Assembly: GCA_040183005.1 (NCBI GenBank)
Contig: JAMPIW010000002.1
Span: 434,001 to 498,000 of the forward strand
DNA length: 64,000 nt
Source: Gammaproteobacteria bacterium
Lineage (GTDB): Bacteria; Pseudomonadota; Gammaproteobacteria; Ga0077554; Ga007554
Reading direction: 5' to 3'
The notes beneath the pieces were generated by a model. That model had not been told where the DNA came from. It did no database searches and saw only the letters and a program-made list of their open reading frames with translations. Positions 27,465-36,097 of the stretch are shown here, piece by piece; the stretch's first letter is position 1, and the number at the start of each line of letters is the position of its first letter. Both the position numbers and the translations under genes were made by a program.

Positions 27465-27551
27465 GAGCCGCGAGCACGCAGGCACTCTCACTATTACGCG
27501 CGGCGTGCCAAGGTTGTTGTCGCGTCAGTGTGATTTAAAGTTGTTGGCGGT

Positions 27552-27752
27552 TCACGCGGCGAATTTTTTTGATTCGAGCCATCTCCAATAACCATCCCAA
27601 CGGCGATTGGCGCGTGCGAAGCATAAGATCAATATGTAATCGGTATGGTCTAGCGACCACCAGGCACCTAGCCGCTTTAATCGTTGCTGAACAATATAGC
27701 GATAAGCGCTTTCAATCTCGCCCGAGCCGAGAGGTAATTTCTTCATCAGCAT
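27552..27752 (-). pseudogene. Transposase C-terminal remnant (ISKra4-like)
   Basis: The 66-codon frame reads LPLGSGEIESAYRYIVQQRLK, then RRWDGYWRWLE. The combination of xxGSGxxEsA, a basic patch and a terminal RWDxxWRW is typical of the C-terminus of ISKra4-type transposases. No N-terminal part or catalytic region is present, so it is a fragment. It overlaps the last seven bases of the BTAD regulator gene on the same strand. Confidence 0.6.
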
Positions 27753-29980
27753 ACATTTCCCAATGCCCGGCGAACAGCCTCCACATGAGGTGATGGGGCA
27801 ACGCCCATTAAAGTGGAAAGTGCCGTGCGGCAGCGTTGATACACCACCATCGCCTCGGCACGGCGGCCCTGCTGCTGGTAGCAGGCCATGAGGCGCTGAT
27901 AAAACACCTCGGCCAGCGCATCCACCTCCAAACCCTTGCGATAGCAGTCAATGGCTTTCTCCCACTCGCCAGCGTTTTCCCAGTATCTGCCCCGTGTTTC
28001 AAGATGACGCAGAAACTTGCTGTGCAGGCGCTCGCGCATGGAGAGCGCCCATGGGTATTCGATATCCTTGTTCAAGAAATGCCCTTGGTACAGGCTGTGC
28101 GCTTTCTCGGAGTTGAGCGTGGGCCTTGCGGTTTCCGCCTGACTTATCAAGCGCTCGAAAGCCCAGATGTCCACCCAGCAATATGACGCATCCAACGTGA
28201 TGCGCCCATCCTTCACTTGAACGGTCTTGTCATTACCAAGCATGCTGCGCAGACGATGCAACGTAATACGCAAGACCTGACGACCGGCATCGCCATCGGC
28301 ATCCGGCCATAAGGCATCGACAAGCTGAGCCTCGCAGACCTCCCGCCCACCAAAGGCAATCAATGCCTTGAGCAAGGCCAGCGGTTTTCCATGCACCTTA
28401 CCACTGGTGGTATGGAGGGACTTACCTTCCTTGACCACGCTGAAGCGTCCCAATGTGTATATTTTCACTGCCCAGGGCCAGTTTTCACATTCCAGCGGGG
28501 GGCATGGCGGTTGCAGGTCGTGACTACGGATCAGCTCTCGGATGTATTCCACTTCAATACCATTTTCCAGCGCTTTTTTGCACAGCATAGCCATCATGCA
28601 AACACGCCAGCCGTGAACATTTCGATAACCTTGCCGCTGACCCAGTGCCAGCGCCTTACGCAGCGTACGCAAACCGCGTTCTTCCCTTTGTTGCATGAAA
28701 GAAAACTGGGCATCAAGGAGCAGGCACTGGAAATCGAGGTAACTGCTCTTCATGGCAACGCCTATGTCACGGGCACAGGCGAGATGGTCGAGCGCCTCGC
28801 GGCGCCTGTTACACTCAAGCAGGCCTTGCGCAAGCATGAGGTGAGACAGCACTTCAAGAACCGGCATACCACCTTCGGCGGCCAACCTGAGTGCGGTTTG
28901 AGCCTGCTCTACAACGCTCTGAAAATCATTGCGGCACAAACTATCCCATGCCAGAAAAAAGCAATGGAGAGAGACATCCAGTCGATGCGTGCTATCCAGC
29001 ATTGCGCTCATGGCACAAAGATATCCGCGCGCGGCGATCACATCGCCACGGAGCAAGGCACCATGCGCGCCTTGGGCATGTAAGTGAAAGTCGGCTGATT
29101 GGTCACCGCTCACGCGCGCCTTTTCAAGACCCTCCGTGACAGCCTCCAGGCACGTCTCGGCGGAACGAGTGAACCAGCCCAGCATCGCCTCGCTGACCCG
29201 CCACCCCATCTGGGCCGTGGGGGATGCCTTTCCTGCCTCCGGCTTGATGGCATTGGCCACCTGCGCAGCCTTGTCAAAATGACCTCGCCACAGATAAAAG
29301 GTGAGCAGGTGATTGCCCAGCGCAATCCGTTGATTGATGTTGATGTCAATGTCGTCTTGCAACAAGCGCTGCGCGCGCGCTTCCCACAGGGCAATGCCAG
29401 GGTGGTGCGGCTGATGGAGCACCAGCGCGCCCAACATGCTTGCCGTGACGCGGGCCTCGATATCAGTGGACCCAAGCGTTGGGTAGGTGATGATTAGGTC
29501 ATCCAGCACTTTGGTCCAATTCCCCAGCAAGGTGTAGTCTTTCCGTTCAGCCATGATGCTATCCATCACACCGGACCAGGCCGAAAACATCCCGGCGACG
29601 TCCTGCCTGGCCTTGAACAGGACAAGCGCCTGTTCAAAATAGGCCCGCGCCTGGCCAAGATCACGCGGAAAACAACATTGCGCACGCCAGTACAGCAACC
29701 AGGGATTTTCCTTGACGATACCCTCCGGCAAACGCTGCAGCCGGCTTTCCAGCGTCCGGTAACGCCCCTGGGTAACCAATGACGGCGCCTGTTTGCTGAT
29801 AATCTGGGCGACGGTATCCCAATCGCTGATGGGCGAGAGTGCGGGAGCAGCATTGATTGGCTGCAAGGCAGGCCTGACAATCTGCAAACAGCTGTCAACC
29901 CTGGCAGGCAAAATACGCTGCGTGATTGTGGCAATAGAGAACGATTTATCCATGTTGTGCCCCCTGAAACTTGAATTCAC
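27746..29980 (-). CDS. Large transcriptional regulator with BTAD domain
   Basis: The 744-residue protein lacks a P-loop. Residues about 60-480 are TPR-like helical repeats of the MalT/SARP-regulator kind (YWRAQCCFPRDLGQARAYFEQALVLF). The C-terminal 250 residues hold an OmpR-like winged helix (KIYTLGRFSVVKEG to LRITLHRLRSMLGND) and a bacterial transcriptional activator domain (YQGHFL, then CYRKGLEVDALAEVFYQRLM). GTG 29980 has AGGAG five bases upstream; ATG 29953 has AGGGGG six bases upstream, so either may be used. It is divergent from moxR; its targets are unknown. Confidence 0.8.
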   Translation of the reverse strand: MNSSFRGHNMDKSFSIATITQRILPARVDSCLQIVRPALQPINAAPALSPISDWDTVAQIISKQAPSLVTQGRYRTLESRLQRLPEGIVKENPWLLYWRAQCCFPRDLGQARAYFEQALVLFKARQDVAGMFSAWSGVMDSIMAERKDYTLLGNWTKVLDDLIITYPTLGSTDIEARVTASMLGALVLHQPHHPGIALWEARAQRLLQDDIDININQRIALGNHLLTFYLWRGHFDKAAQVANAIKPEAGKASPTAQMGWRVSEAMLGWFTRSAETCLEAVTEGLEKARVSGDQSADFHLHAQGAHGALLRGDVIAARGYLCAMSAMLDSTHRLDVSLHCFFLAWDSLCRNDFQSVVEQAQTALRLAAEGGMPVLEVLSHLMLAQGLLECNRRREALDHLACARDIGVAMKSSYLDFQCLLLDAQFSFMQQREERGLRTLRKALALGQRQGYRNVHGWRVCMMAMLCKKALENGIEVEYIRELIRSHDLQPPCPPLECENWPWAVKIYTLGRFSVVKEGKSLHTTSGKVHGKPLALLKALIAFGGREVCEAQLVDALWPDADGDAGRQVLRITLHRLRSMLGNDKTVQVKDGRITLDASYCWVDIWAFERLISQAETARPTLNSEKAHSLYQGHFLNKDIEYPWALSMRERLHSKFLRHLETRGRYWENAGEWEKAIDCYRKGLEVDALAEVFYQRLMACYQQQGRRAEAMVVYQRCRTALSTLMGVAPSPHVEAVRRALGNVC

Positions 29981-30215
29981 TTAAACTCCTGAGCAAGCAG
30001 CCTAATTCACACTGACTTACAGACTACTTACAGATACGCAAAAAATTAATTGCGTTACCCCTCGCACATAAACTAATCGCCAGGTATCCATGCCGAAAGG
30101 AAATAATCCACGCCCGGAAAGTGACTTATTACCAAACCCGCCGCCCTGGGAAGTGTCGAACCTCTTCGGGAACGCTATACTTGCGAGAAACACTGATATT
30201 CTGGAATAACGCCTC

Positions 30216-31172
30216 ATGAAAAACGCATTTGCCGCCCTCAAAACACACGTAGAACAAACCATCGTCGGACAACCGGTGCTGGTGGAGCGCCTGCTGATCG
30301 CCGTGCTGGCCGATGGCCATCTGCTGGTGGAGGGCGTGCCCGGGCTGGCCAAGACCACTGCCGTGCATGCGCTGGCCGACGGTATGGCGACACACTTTCA
30401 GCGCATCCAGTTCACCCCCGACCTGATCCCGGGCGACATCACCGGCACGGACATCTTCGTGCCCAACGAAGGCCGCTTTCAATTCGCCCCAGGGCCGATC
30501 TTCAATGACATCATCCTCGCCGATGAGATCAACCGCGCCCCGCCCAAGGTGCAGACCGCGCTGCTCGAAGCCATGCAGGAACGCCAGGTTACGGTGGGCG
30601 GCGTCACGCGCAAACTCTCATCCGTGTTCCTCGTAATGGCAACACAAAACCCCATCGAACAGGAAGGCACCTATCCCCTGCCGGAGGCGCAGCTCGACCG
30701 CTTTCTAATGAAGGTGGATCTGGATTATCCGAATGCCGCAGAGGAGCTTGAGATCCTGCGCCGCGACAGCGCACGTCTGCGCGGGGATCAGCCTGCCGCA
30801 ACACAGGCCGTGCTGACGCCAGAACAGGTGCTGGAAGCGCGCGCCGCCGTCAATCGCGTGTACATGGATCAGATGCTGGAACGCTACATCGTCACGCTGG
30901 TGGGCGCCACGCGCGATGCAGCACCGTGGGATAATGAGGCCGCCGCATGGCTGTCACGCGGCGCCTCGCCGCGCGCCACGCTGGCACTGGCCCATGCTGC
31001 CCGGGCGCGCGCCTGGTTGCGCGAGCGCGACTTCGTCGAGCCGGGAGACATCATGGATCTGGCCTATCACGTGCTGAATCACCGCATCGCCCTGAGCTTC
31101 GCCGCCCGCGCCGATGGCGTGACGCGCCAGCAGGTCATCGCGCGTATTGTAGAAAAAGTGCCTGCGCCTTGA
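30216..31172 (+). CDS. MoxR-family AAA+ ATPase
   Basis: The 318-residue chaperone-like ATPase has Walker A (GVPGLAKT, 40-47), Walker B (IILADEINRAPPK) and the sensor/lid region typical of MoxR proteins (MATQNPIEQEGTYPLPEAQLDRF). MoxR ATPases work with VWA-domain partners on folding or metal insertion of envelope proteins. DUF58 follows six bases later, and VWA proteins are encoded 5 kb downstream. Confidence 0.95.
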   Translation: MKNAFAALKTHVEQTIVGQPVLVERLLIAVLADGHLLVEGVPGLAKTTAVHALADGMATHFQRIQFTPDLIPGDITGTDIFVPNEGRFQFAPGPIFNDIILADEINRAPPKVQTALLEAMQERQVTVGGVTRKLSSVFLVMATQNPIEQEGTYPLPEAQLDRFLMKVDLDYPNAAEELEILRRDSARLRGDQPAATQAVLTPEQVLEARAAVNRVYMDQMLERYIVTLVGATRDAAPWDNEAAAWLSRGASPRATLALAHAARARAWLRERDFVEPGDIMDLAYHVLNHRIALSFAARADGVTRQQVIARIVEKVPAP

Positions 31173-31177
31173 GCGAT

Positions 31178-32071
31178 ATGACCAACTCAACACCCCTCCT
31201 CACCACGGAAGACCTGGAGCAATTGCAGCTACAAACCCTGGAGCGCGGCAAGCCCTCCCGGCATGTTGTGGCATCACCGCTTGCCGGACAGCAACCCTCC
31301 GTATTCCGGGGCCGCGGCATGGAGCTTGAAGACGTGCGCGCCTACCAGACCGGCGACGATGTGCGCCGCATGGACTGGCGCGCCACCGCGCGCAGCGGCA
31401 AACCTATCATGAAAGTGTTCCGCGAGGAGCGCAGCAAAGAACTGTTTTTGGTGATCGACCGAGGGCCAGGCATGCACTTCGGCACACGCGGCGAACTGAA
31501 GGCGGCGCGCGCCGCACGCGTGGCGGCATTGCTGGCGTTTTCGGCCCTGGCGGCGCGCGAGCCGGTGGCCGGTATCGTGGTCGACAACCGCGAACAATTC
31601 TTTCCCCCGGCGCGACACCTGGAAGGCGTATTGGCCCTGCTACTGGCCGCCTGCGCGCCACTCCCGGAAAGCCCTTCGACGATTGCCGTCGAAACGCTGC
31701 TCGAACAGATCGACCGCACCGCCGAACGCGGCTCCCTGATTTGCCTGATCAGCGATTTCGCACAATGGCGTGAGGAACATCTGCCGTTGTTGCTGCATCT
31801 CACCGCGCGCCACAAAGTTCTCGCGCTGCGCATCGTCGACCCCGGCGAAGAAGAGCTGCCGGACGCCGGCAAGATCCGCGTCGTGTTACCCGCCACTGGC
31901 ACGATGTGCGTCGTCGATACCTCCGATGCCGCACTGCGCACCCGTTATGCAAAAGCGATGGCGGAGCGCGCCGCCGCGCTGGAGGGCCTGTTCAGGTACG
32001 CCGGAATTGCGCTGCGCCCGGTGCATACCCACCGGGATGTCCTACAAGAAATGGACAGTCTCGATTTCTGA
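31178..32071 (+). CDS. DUF58 domain protein of the MoxR/Bat set
   Basis: The 297-residue protein has the DUF58 core (GRGMELEDVRAYQTGDDVRRMDWRATARSG is the family signature region), followed by a VWA-like fold (ELFLVIDRGPGMHFG). I chose ATG 31178, six bases after moxR; TTG 31169 is an alternative. In the usual arrangement DUF4381 and VWA genes follow directly, but here phoA and an IS intervene. It is presumed to be a MoxR partner. Confidence 0.9.
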   Translation: MTNSTPLLTTEDLEQLQLQTLERGKPSRHVVASPLAGQQPSVFRGRGMELEDVRAYQTGDDVRRMDWRATARSGKPIMKVFREERSKELFLVIDRGPGMHFGTRGELKAARAARVAALLAFSALAAREPVAGIVVDNREQFFPPARHLEGVLALLLAACAPLPESPSTIAVETLLEQIDRTAERGSLICLISDFAQWREEHLPLLLHLTARHKVLALRIVDPGEEELPDAGKIRVVLPATGTMCVVDTSDAALRTRYAKAMAERAAALEGLFRYAGIALRPVHTHRDVLQEMDSLDF

Positions 32072-32086
32072 CGCAGTGCAGCCTTT

Positions 32087-32120
32087 GGTTCATCTTCCTG
32101 TAACAGACTTCGCTTAGATT
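32087..32120 (+). promoter_or_regulatory. Possible PhoB-type promoter of phoA
   Basis: GGTTCAT (32087-32093) and CTGTAAC (32098-32104) are spaced 11 bases apart start to start, like Pho-box heptamers (consensus CTGTCAT; 4/7 and 5/7 matches). A -10-like TAGATT (32115-32120) follows after ten bases, the usual Pho promoter geometry. The match is modest and made by eye. Confidence 0.4.
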
Positions 32121-32186
32121 ACCCTTCAGACCCGAACCAGTTTGGGGCGGTTGTGTCATTTCGACAAACTCACGGAGAACCCTGTC

Positions 32187-33755
32187 ATGAAGAGATTCAT
32201 ACTAAAACCACTGGCAATCGTAGTGGCTGCCAGCTTTGCGACCTCCGCCCTGGCAGCGGATTCCTTCCCGGCGCCGGAGATGACGCCGCAGGGCTGGTAC
32301 GATGCCGGCGCGAATGCCGTGGACGAAGCCAAGAAGCTGTTCCCCAATGTGCGCCGCGCCAAGAACGTGATCCTGTTCGTCGGCGACGGCATGGGTATTT
32401 CCACCGTCACCGCCGCCCGCATCCTGGCAGGACAGTTGCAGGGCAAGAGCGGCGAAGAAAACCGGCTCACCTTCGAGCAACTGCCCTATCTGGCGTTGTC
32501 CAAAACCTATAGCGTCAACCAGCAAACACCTGACTCCGCCCCCACTATGACCGCCATGGTCACTGGCGTGAAGACCAATGATGGCGTGCTGTCGGTGAAT
32601 CATCATGTCGAGCGCGGCAACTGTGACCAGGCACAAGGCAACACCCTGACGACCATCCTCGAACACGCGGAAAAGGCCGGTAAGGCCACCGGCATCGTCA
32701 CCACCGCCCGGCTGACCCATGCCACCCCGGCAGCCAATTACGCCCACTCCCCGGAACGCGACTGGGAGAGCGATGCGGAGGTCTCCGCCCAGTGCGCAAG
32801 CTTTTCGGACGTCGCCCGGCAGCTCATCGAATTCCCTTATGGTGACGGACTTGAAGTGGCAATGGGCGGGGGCCGCGACCGCTTTCTTCCCAACACGGTT
32901 GCAGATCCCGAGGATGCAGGCAAAAAGGGCGTGCGCAAGGACGGGCGCAACCTCACTGCGGAGTGGCTGACGAAGTACCCGAACGCCGCCTTCGCCTGGA
33001 ACAAGGCGCAATTCGACGCCATCAATCCGTCCACCACCCGCCACCTGTTGGGCCTGTTCGAACGCTCACACATGGAGTATGAGCACGACCGCGACACCGA
33101 TATCGGCGGCGAACCCTCCCTGTCCGACATGACCAGCAAGGCCATCGACCTGCTCAAGCAAGAGCGCAAAGGCTTCTACCTGCACGTTGAAGCCGGCCGC
33201 ATTGACCACGCACACCACGCCGGTAACGCCTACCGGGCGCTGACGGACGCCATCGAACTGTCCAAGGCGGTGAAGGTGGCATTGGAGAAGACCGACCCCA
33301 AGGACACGCTGATCATCGTCACTGCGGATCATAGCCATGTCTTCACCATCGCCGGCTATCCCAAACGCGGCAACAACATCCTCGGCAAGGTGGTCAACCC
33401 TGGCGATGCCGACGGCACTTACGCCAAGGACGCGCTCGGCTTGCCCTACAGCACGCTGGGCTATGCCAACGGCCCGGGATACACCGGCGCCTCCAACAGC
33501 CAGCCGGAGGGAAGCAAAGCTTACCCGCATAACCCGTCGAGCTATTCGGGGATCACCGCAGGCCGGCCAAACCTGACCGCCACCGACACCACGGCCCCGA
33601 GCTACATGCAGGAATCGGCCGTGCCGATGCAGTCCGAGACCCATGCCGGTGAGGATGTCGCGATCTACGCCAATGGCCCGAAGGCCTATCTGTTCCGCGG
33701 CACCATGGAGCAGAACACGATCTTCCATGTCATGAAGGAAGCCTTTGGCTTCTGA
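32187..33755 (+). CDS. phoA: Alkaline phosphatase (PhoA family)
   Basis: This periplasmic phosphomonoesterase releases phosphate from organic esters. The 522-residue protein has a signal peptide (1-23, SALA-A cleavage), the metal-binding LFVGDGMG (Asp67), the catalytic Ser117 in TPDSAPTMTAM, a second metal cluster (GRIDHAHHAGN) and the third (VTADHSHVF). GGAG lies before ATG 32187. It interrupts the otherwise conserved MoxR/Bat gene order and has its own candidate promoter and terminator, so it is probably an independent unit. Confidence 0.95.
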   Translation: MKRFILKPLAIVVAASFATSALAADSFPAPEMTPQGWYDAGANAVDEAKKLFPNVRRAKNVILFVGDGMGISTVTAARILAGQLQGKSGEENRLTFEQLPYLALSKTYSVNQQTPDSAPTMTAMVTGVKTNDGVLSVNHHVERGNCDQAQGNTLTTILEHAEKAGKATGIVTTARLTHATPAANYAHSPERDWESDAEVSAQCASFSDVARQLIEFPYGDGLEVAMGGGRDRFLPNTVADPEDAGKKGVRKDGRNLTAEWLTKYPNAAFAWNKAQFDAINPSTTRHLLGLFERSHMEYEHDRDTDIGGEPSLSDMTSKAIDLLKQERKGFYLHVEAGRIDHAHHAGNAYRALTDAIELSKAVKVALEKTDPKDTLIIVTADHSHVFTIAGYPKRGNNILGKVVNPGDADGTYAKDALGLPYSTLGYANGPGYTGASNSQPEGSKAYPHNPSSYSGITAGRPNLTATDTTAPSYMQESAVPMQSETHAGEDVAIYANGPKAYLFRGTMEQNTIFHVMKEAFGF

Positions 33756-33779
33756 TTGACCTGGAAAGGAGGTACAACA

Positions 33780-33808
33780 GGGAATGCGCGCGAGCGCATT
33801 CCCTTTTT
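33780..33808 (+). terminator. Rho-independent terminator after phoA
   Basis: GGGAATGCGC pairs with GCGCATTCCC across a GCGA loop (33780-33803), followed by TTTTT. It lies 25 bases after the phoA stop. Confidence 0.9.
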
Positions 33809-33842
33809 CCATTTGGCGTAAGAACCTGTTTCGAGGCATGAC

Positions 33843-34520
33843 ATGACAAAACCGTGGATCTTTGTATTACCGATGCTCTGCTTGGCTGGCGGCGCGGTGG
33901 CCGATCAAGCACCGGAAGCAACAGCGTGCGTGTACCTGATCGACTCATCTTCCGGGCAGAATCACACCACACCGTGGTACTTCTGGCGCAGCGACAACCG
34001 CGTCGAAACCCGCGACGCACACGGAGAGACCGGCGAGGTCTGGGAATTGGATCCGCGCGGCCAGATTTCCTACACCAAACTTTTTCACCCTGGCGGGAAG
34101 GCCATCGACTATACGCCAGGCGACCTGCGTGCACTTGCGATGAAGGCGGACTGGAACCAGATAAGATCCATCATCGACCCCGGATTGTTGGGCACGCAGC
34201 TGAAACGGACAGGAGAACAAACCGTCGACGGCCAGCGGGCCGAACGCTATGCAGGTGAGGTTGACGGCGTGAGTACCGAGGTCTTATGGCTACCGAAAAT
34301 GAACCTGCCGACGCGGATCGAGAAGACCCAGGGAGGCATTACGGTGAGTCTGCGCATGGCGGAATGCAAACCACTGGCGTCAGCCCCCTGGACCATGACC
34401 TCCGAGGCGCGGATGCAGTCCTATCAGCACCTTGATTATGCTGATCTTGGAGACAAGGAAAACGATCCGTTCGTGAAGAATGTCGTGGGCCACAAGGAAG
34501 GATTGCATCACGGACATTGA
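33843..34520 (+). CDS. Hypothetical periplasmic protein
   Basis: The 225-residue product has a signal peptide (about 1-20, GGAVADQ) and a soluble beta-rich domain resembling proteins that bind or sense outer-membrane components (FWRSDNRVETRD, TEVLWLPKMNLPTRIEK). No named family is certain. The tail HHGH and an internal FHPGG give scattered His residues. It lies downstream of the phoA terminator; its own terminator appears to be the one at 35427, now separated from it by an inserted IS5-type element. Confidence 0.6.
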   Translation: MTKPWIFVLPMLCLAGGAVADQAPEATACVYLIDSSSGQNHTTPWYFWRSDNRVETRDAHGETGEVWELDPRGQISYTKLFHPGGKAIDYTPGDLRALAMKADWNQIRSIIDPGLLGTQLKRTGEQTVDGQRAERYAGEVDGVSTEVLWLPKMNLPTRIEKTQGGITVSLRMAECKPLASAPWTMTSEARMQSYQHLDYADLGDKENDPFVKNVVGHKEGLHHGH

Positions 34521-34587
34521 CACGAGTCGTAGAGGCTGGATAGTGCTGAAGAACCGCATCAAACGAATCACACAAACCCTTCCCTAG

Positions 34588-35407
34588 GTTCTGTTGACGT
34601 TTCATCTCAGCCACAAAAGTACCGCCGCAAAAGATAGCATTCCCATGTAATTAACAGCTTTTTTCTCATATCGAGTAGCAATCCGGCGATAATGCTTGAG
34701 CTTGCCAAACATGCATTCGACGGCATGTCGCTCCTTATAAAGCCAATAATCACAGTCAATTTTCTCTTTTCGGTTCGACTTCGGCGGAATCACAACCTCT
34801 ATCCCACGCGCCTTTAACCACGCGCGCAGCTCGTTTGTGTCGTAGCCTTTATCCGCCAGAAGTGCTGATGTTTGGATGCCTTCCAGCAGCGGTATTGCGA
34901 CCGTGCACTCCGCCGTTTGGCCACCCGTCAGAATGAATTCAATCGGCATGCCAAGTGCATCACAGGCCGCATGAATCTTACAGCTAAACCCACCTTTGGA
35001 GCGCCCCAGCGCTTCTTTTTCAGCCGAACTGCCCGCCGCGCCTGCGGCACAGGCGTGCGCTCTTGTCACCGTTCCATCAATAGAAACATCTTGTAAATCA
35101 GCATCTTCAGAAAAATAAGTGAGCAATCTATCCCATGCGCCATTCGCACACCAACGTGAGTATCGCTTGAAGACACTATTCCATTTGCCATGCTCTGGCG
35201 GCAGCGTCCGCCACTGCGCGCCGGTGCGCAGTATCCACAATGATGCGCCCATAAATCGCCTGCATTTATCGGGCGATCCGAGATGCACGCCCGTCAATTT
35301 AGTTAAGTGTGACAATATACGCACCCACTCACTATCGCTTATTTTGGTTCTGTCCATGCCAACCTAAAACGGCGGATTCTACCAAAACCGCGAAACGTCA
35401 ACAGAAC
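34588..35407. mobile_element. Intact IS5-family insertion sequence, 820 bp
   Basis: The ends are a perfect 16-base inverted repeat: GTTCTGTTGACGTTTC at 34588 and its complement ending at 35407. Both ends are flanked by CTAG (34584-34587 and 35408-35411), consistent with a CTAG target duplication (YTAR-type target of the IS5 family). One intact transposase gene lies inside on the minus strand. Perfect ends and an unbroken gene indicate recent insertion. Confidence 0.92.
34602..35357 (-). CDS. IS5-family transposase
   Basis: The 251-residue single-frame DDE transposase has an N-terminal DUF4096-type domain (SDSEWVRILSHL, RFMGASLWILRTGAQWRTLP) and a catalytic domain with Asp in VSIDGT, Asp in LLADKGYD and Glu in AVECMFGKLK. 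All three catalytic residues and the C-terminal Y-(2)-R-(3)-E-(6)-K-like region are present. Many relatives are split by a frameshift; this copy is continuous. Confidence 0.95.
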   Translation of the reverse strand: MDRTKISDSEWVRILSHLTKLTGVHLGSPDKCRRFMGASLWILRTGAQWRTLPPEHGKWNSVFKRYSRWCANGAWDRLLTYFSEDADLQDVSIDGTVTRAHACAAGAAGSSAEKEALGRSKGGFSCKIHAACDALGMPIEFILTGGQTAECTVAIPLLEGIQTSALLADKGYDTNELRAWLKARGIEVVIPPKSNRKEKIDCDYWLYKERHAVECMFGKLKHYRRIATRYEKKAVNYMGMLSFAAVLLWLR

Positions 35408-35426
35408 CTAGCCAGCCTGCTAGAAT

Positions 35427-35460
35427 AGGCCGGAACATCATTGAATGTTCCGGCCTTTTT
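35427..35460 (+). terminator. Rho-independent terminator
   Basis: AGGCCGGAACAT (35427-35438) pairs with ATGTTCCGGCCT (35445-35456) over a six-base loop, followed by a T-rich tract. It sits 16 bases beyond the IS and so probably ended the transcript of the periplasmic hypothetical gene (33843-34520) before the IS inserted. Confidence 0.9.
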
Positions 35461-35518
35461 GTTTACTAAGCCGTCGTTCAAAATTAATCTGTACATTTAG
35501 AATGGTGGGAACGGCATA

Positions 35519-35571
35519 AGGGGCCGTAAAGGCTTAACCAGAAAAGCACTGGTTATTCCTTAACGGCCCCT
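35519..35571 (+). promoter_or_regulatory. Long imperfect hairpin upstream of DUF4381 gene
   Basis: The arms align symmetrically: AGGGGCCGT/ACGGCCCCT (9 bp), a one-base mismatch, AAGG/CCTT (4 bp), a 3x3 internal loop, AACCAG/CTGGTT (6 bp) and a seven-base loop. No U-tract follows. It lies 53 bases before the DUF4381 start. It may be a leader RNA structure or a folded mobile remnant. Confidence 0.55.
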
Positions 35572-35623
35572 AATACTCCTGCATCCTCCAGGAAAGATTT
35601 CACCCGCAAACAAGCATTGGCAC

Positions 35624-36094
35624 ATGAATGATACCGGGACACTGAGCCGCCTGGCCGACATCGAATTGCCCGCTGCGCCGGACTGGCAGCCGTTCATCAT
35701 CGCGGCGGCGGCCATAGTCGCCATTACGGCGATATTGATAGCAGCATGGCTGGCCTGGCGTTCGCGCAAGCGCCGTGCAGGCAACCGGCAACCCGCCACC
35801 CCTCTCGCCACGGCGCAAACCCGGCTGGAACAGACGCGCATGGAGTGGCAGGCCGGGAAAATGGTCGACCGCGAGGCGGCCTACCAGCTGGCGACGCTGC
35901 TGCGGCTGGGGCTAGGCCTACCGCAACTCACCCCGGAATGCCCTGCCCATTTCTCCGCAGACCAAACCGCATGGCGGGACACACTGCACCTGTTCGAGCA
36001 ACTGCGTTACCAGCAGGCGCCGCAGGTAACGTTGACGCTGGAAGTCTTTCAGCGCGCCAAAAACTGGTTAGCCGGCGCTGAGGGAGATACCTGA
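35624..36094 (+). CDS. DUF4381 domain protein of the MoxR/Bat set
   Basis: The 156-residue protein begins with a short segment (LADIELPAAPDWQPF), one membrane helix (about 23-45) and a basic stretch, then an alpha-helical cytoplasmic domain (LATLLRLGLGLPQL). This is the DUF4381 layout. Such genes normally sit between DUF58 and the first VWA gene, exactly as here except for the 3.5-kb phoA/IS intrusion upstream. The VWA gene begins three bases after its stop. No strong ribosome site is visible. Confidence 0.85.
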   Translation: MNDTGTLSRLADIELPAAPDWQPFIIAAAAIVAITAILIAAWLAWRSRKRRAGNRQPATPLATAQTRLEQTRMEWQAGKMVDREAAYQLATLLRLGLGLPQLTPECPAHFSADQTAWRDTLHLFEQLRYQQAPQVTLTLEVFQRAKNWLAGAEGDT

Positions 36095-36097
36095 TCC

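Noticed and set aside
35519-35571. Hairpin considered as an integron attC site
   Set aside because: GCTTAAC fits one core site, but the opposite core does not fit the GTTRRRY consensus, and there is no integrase or gene cassette next to it.
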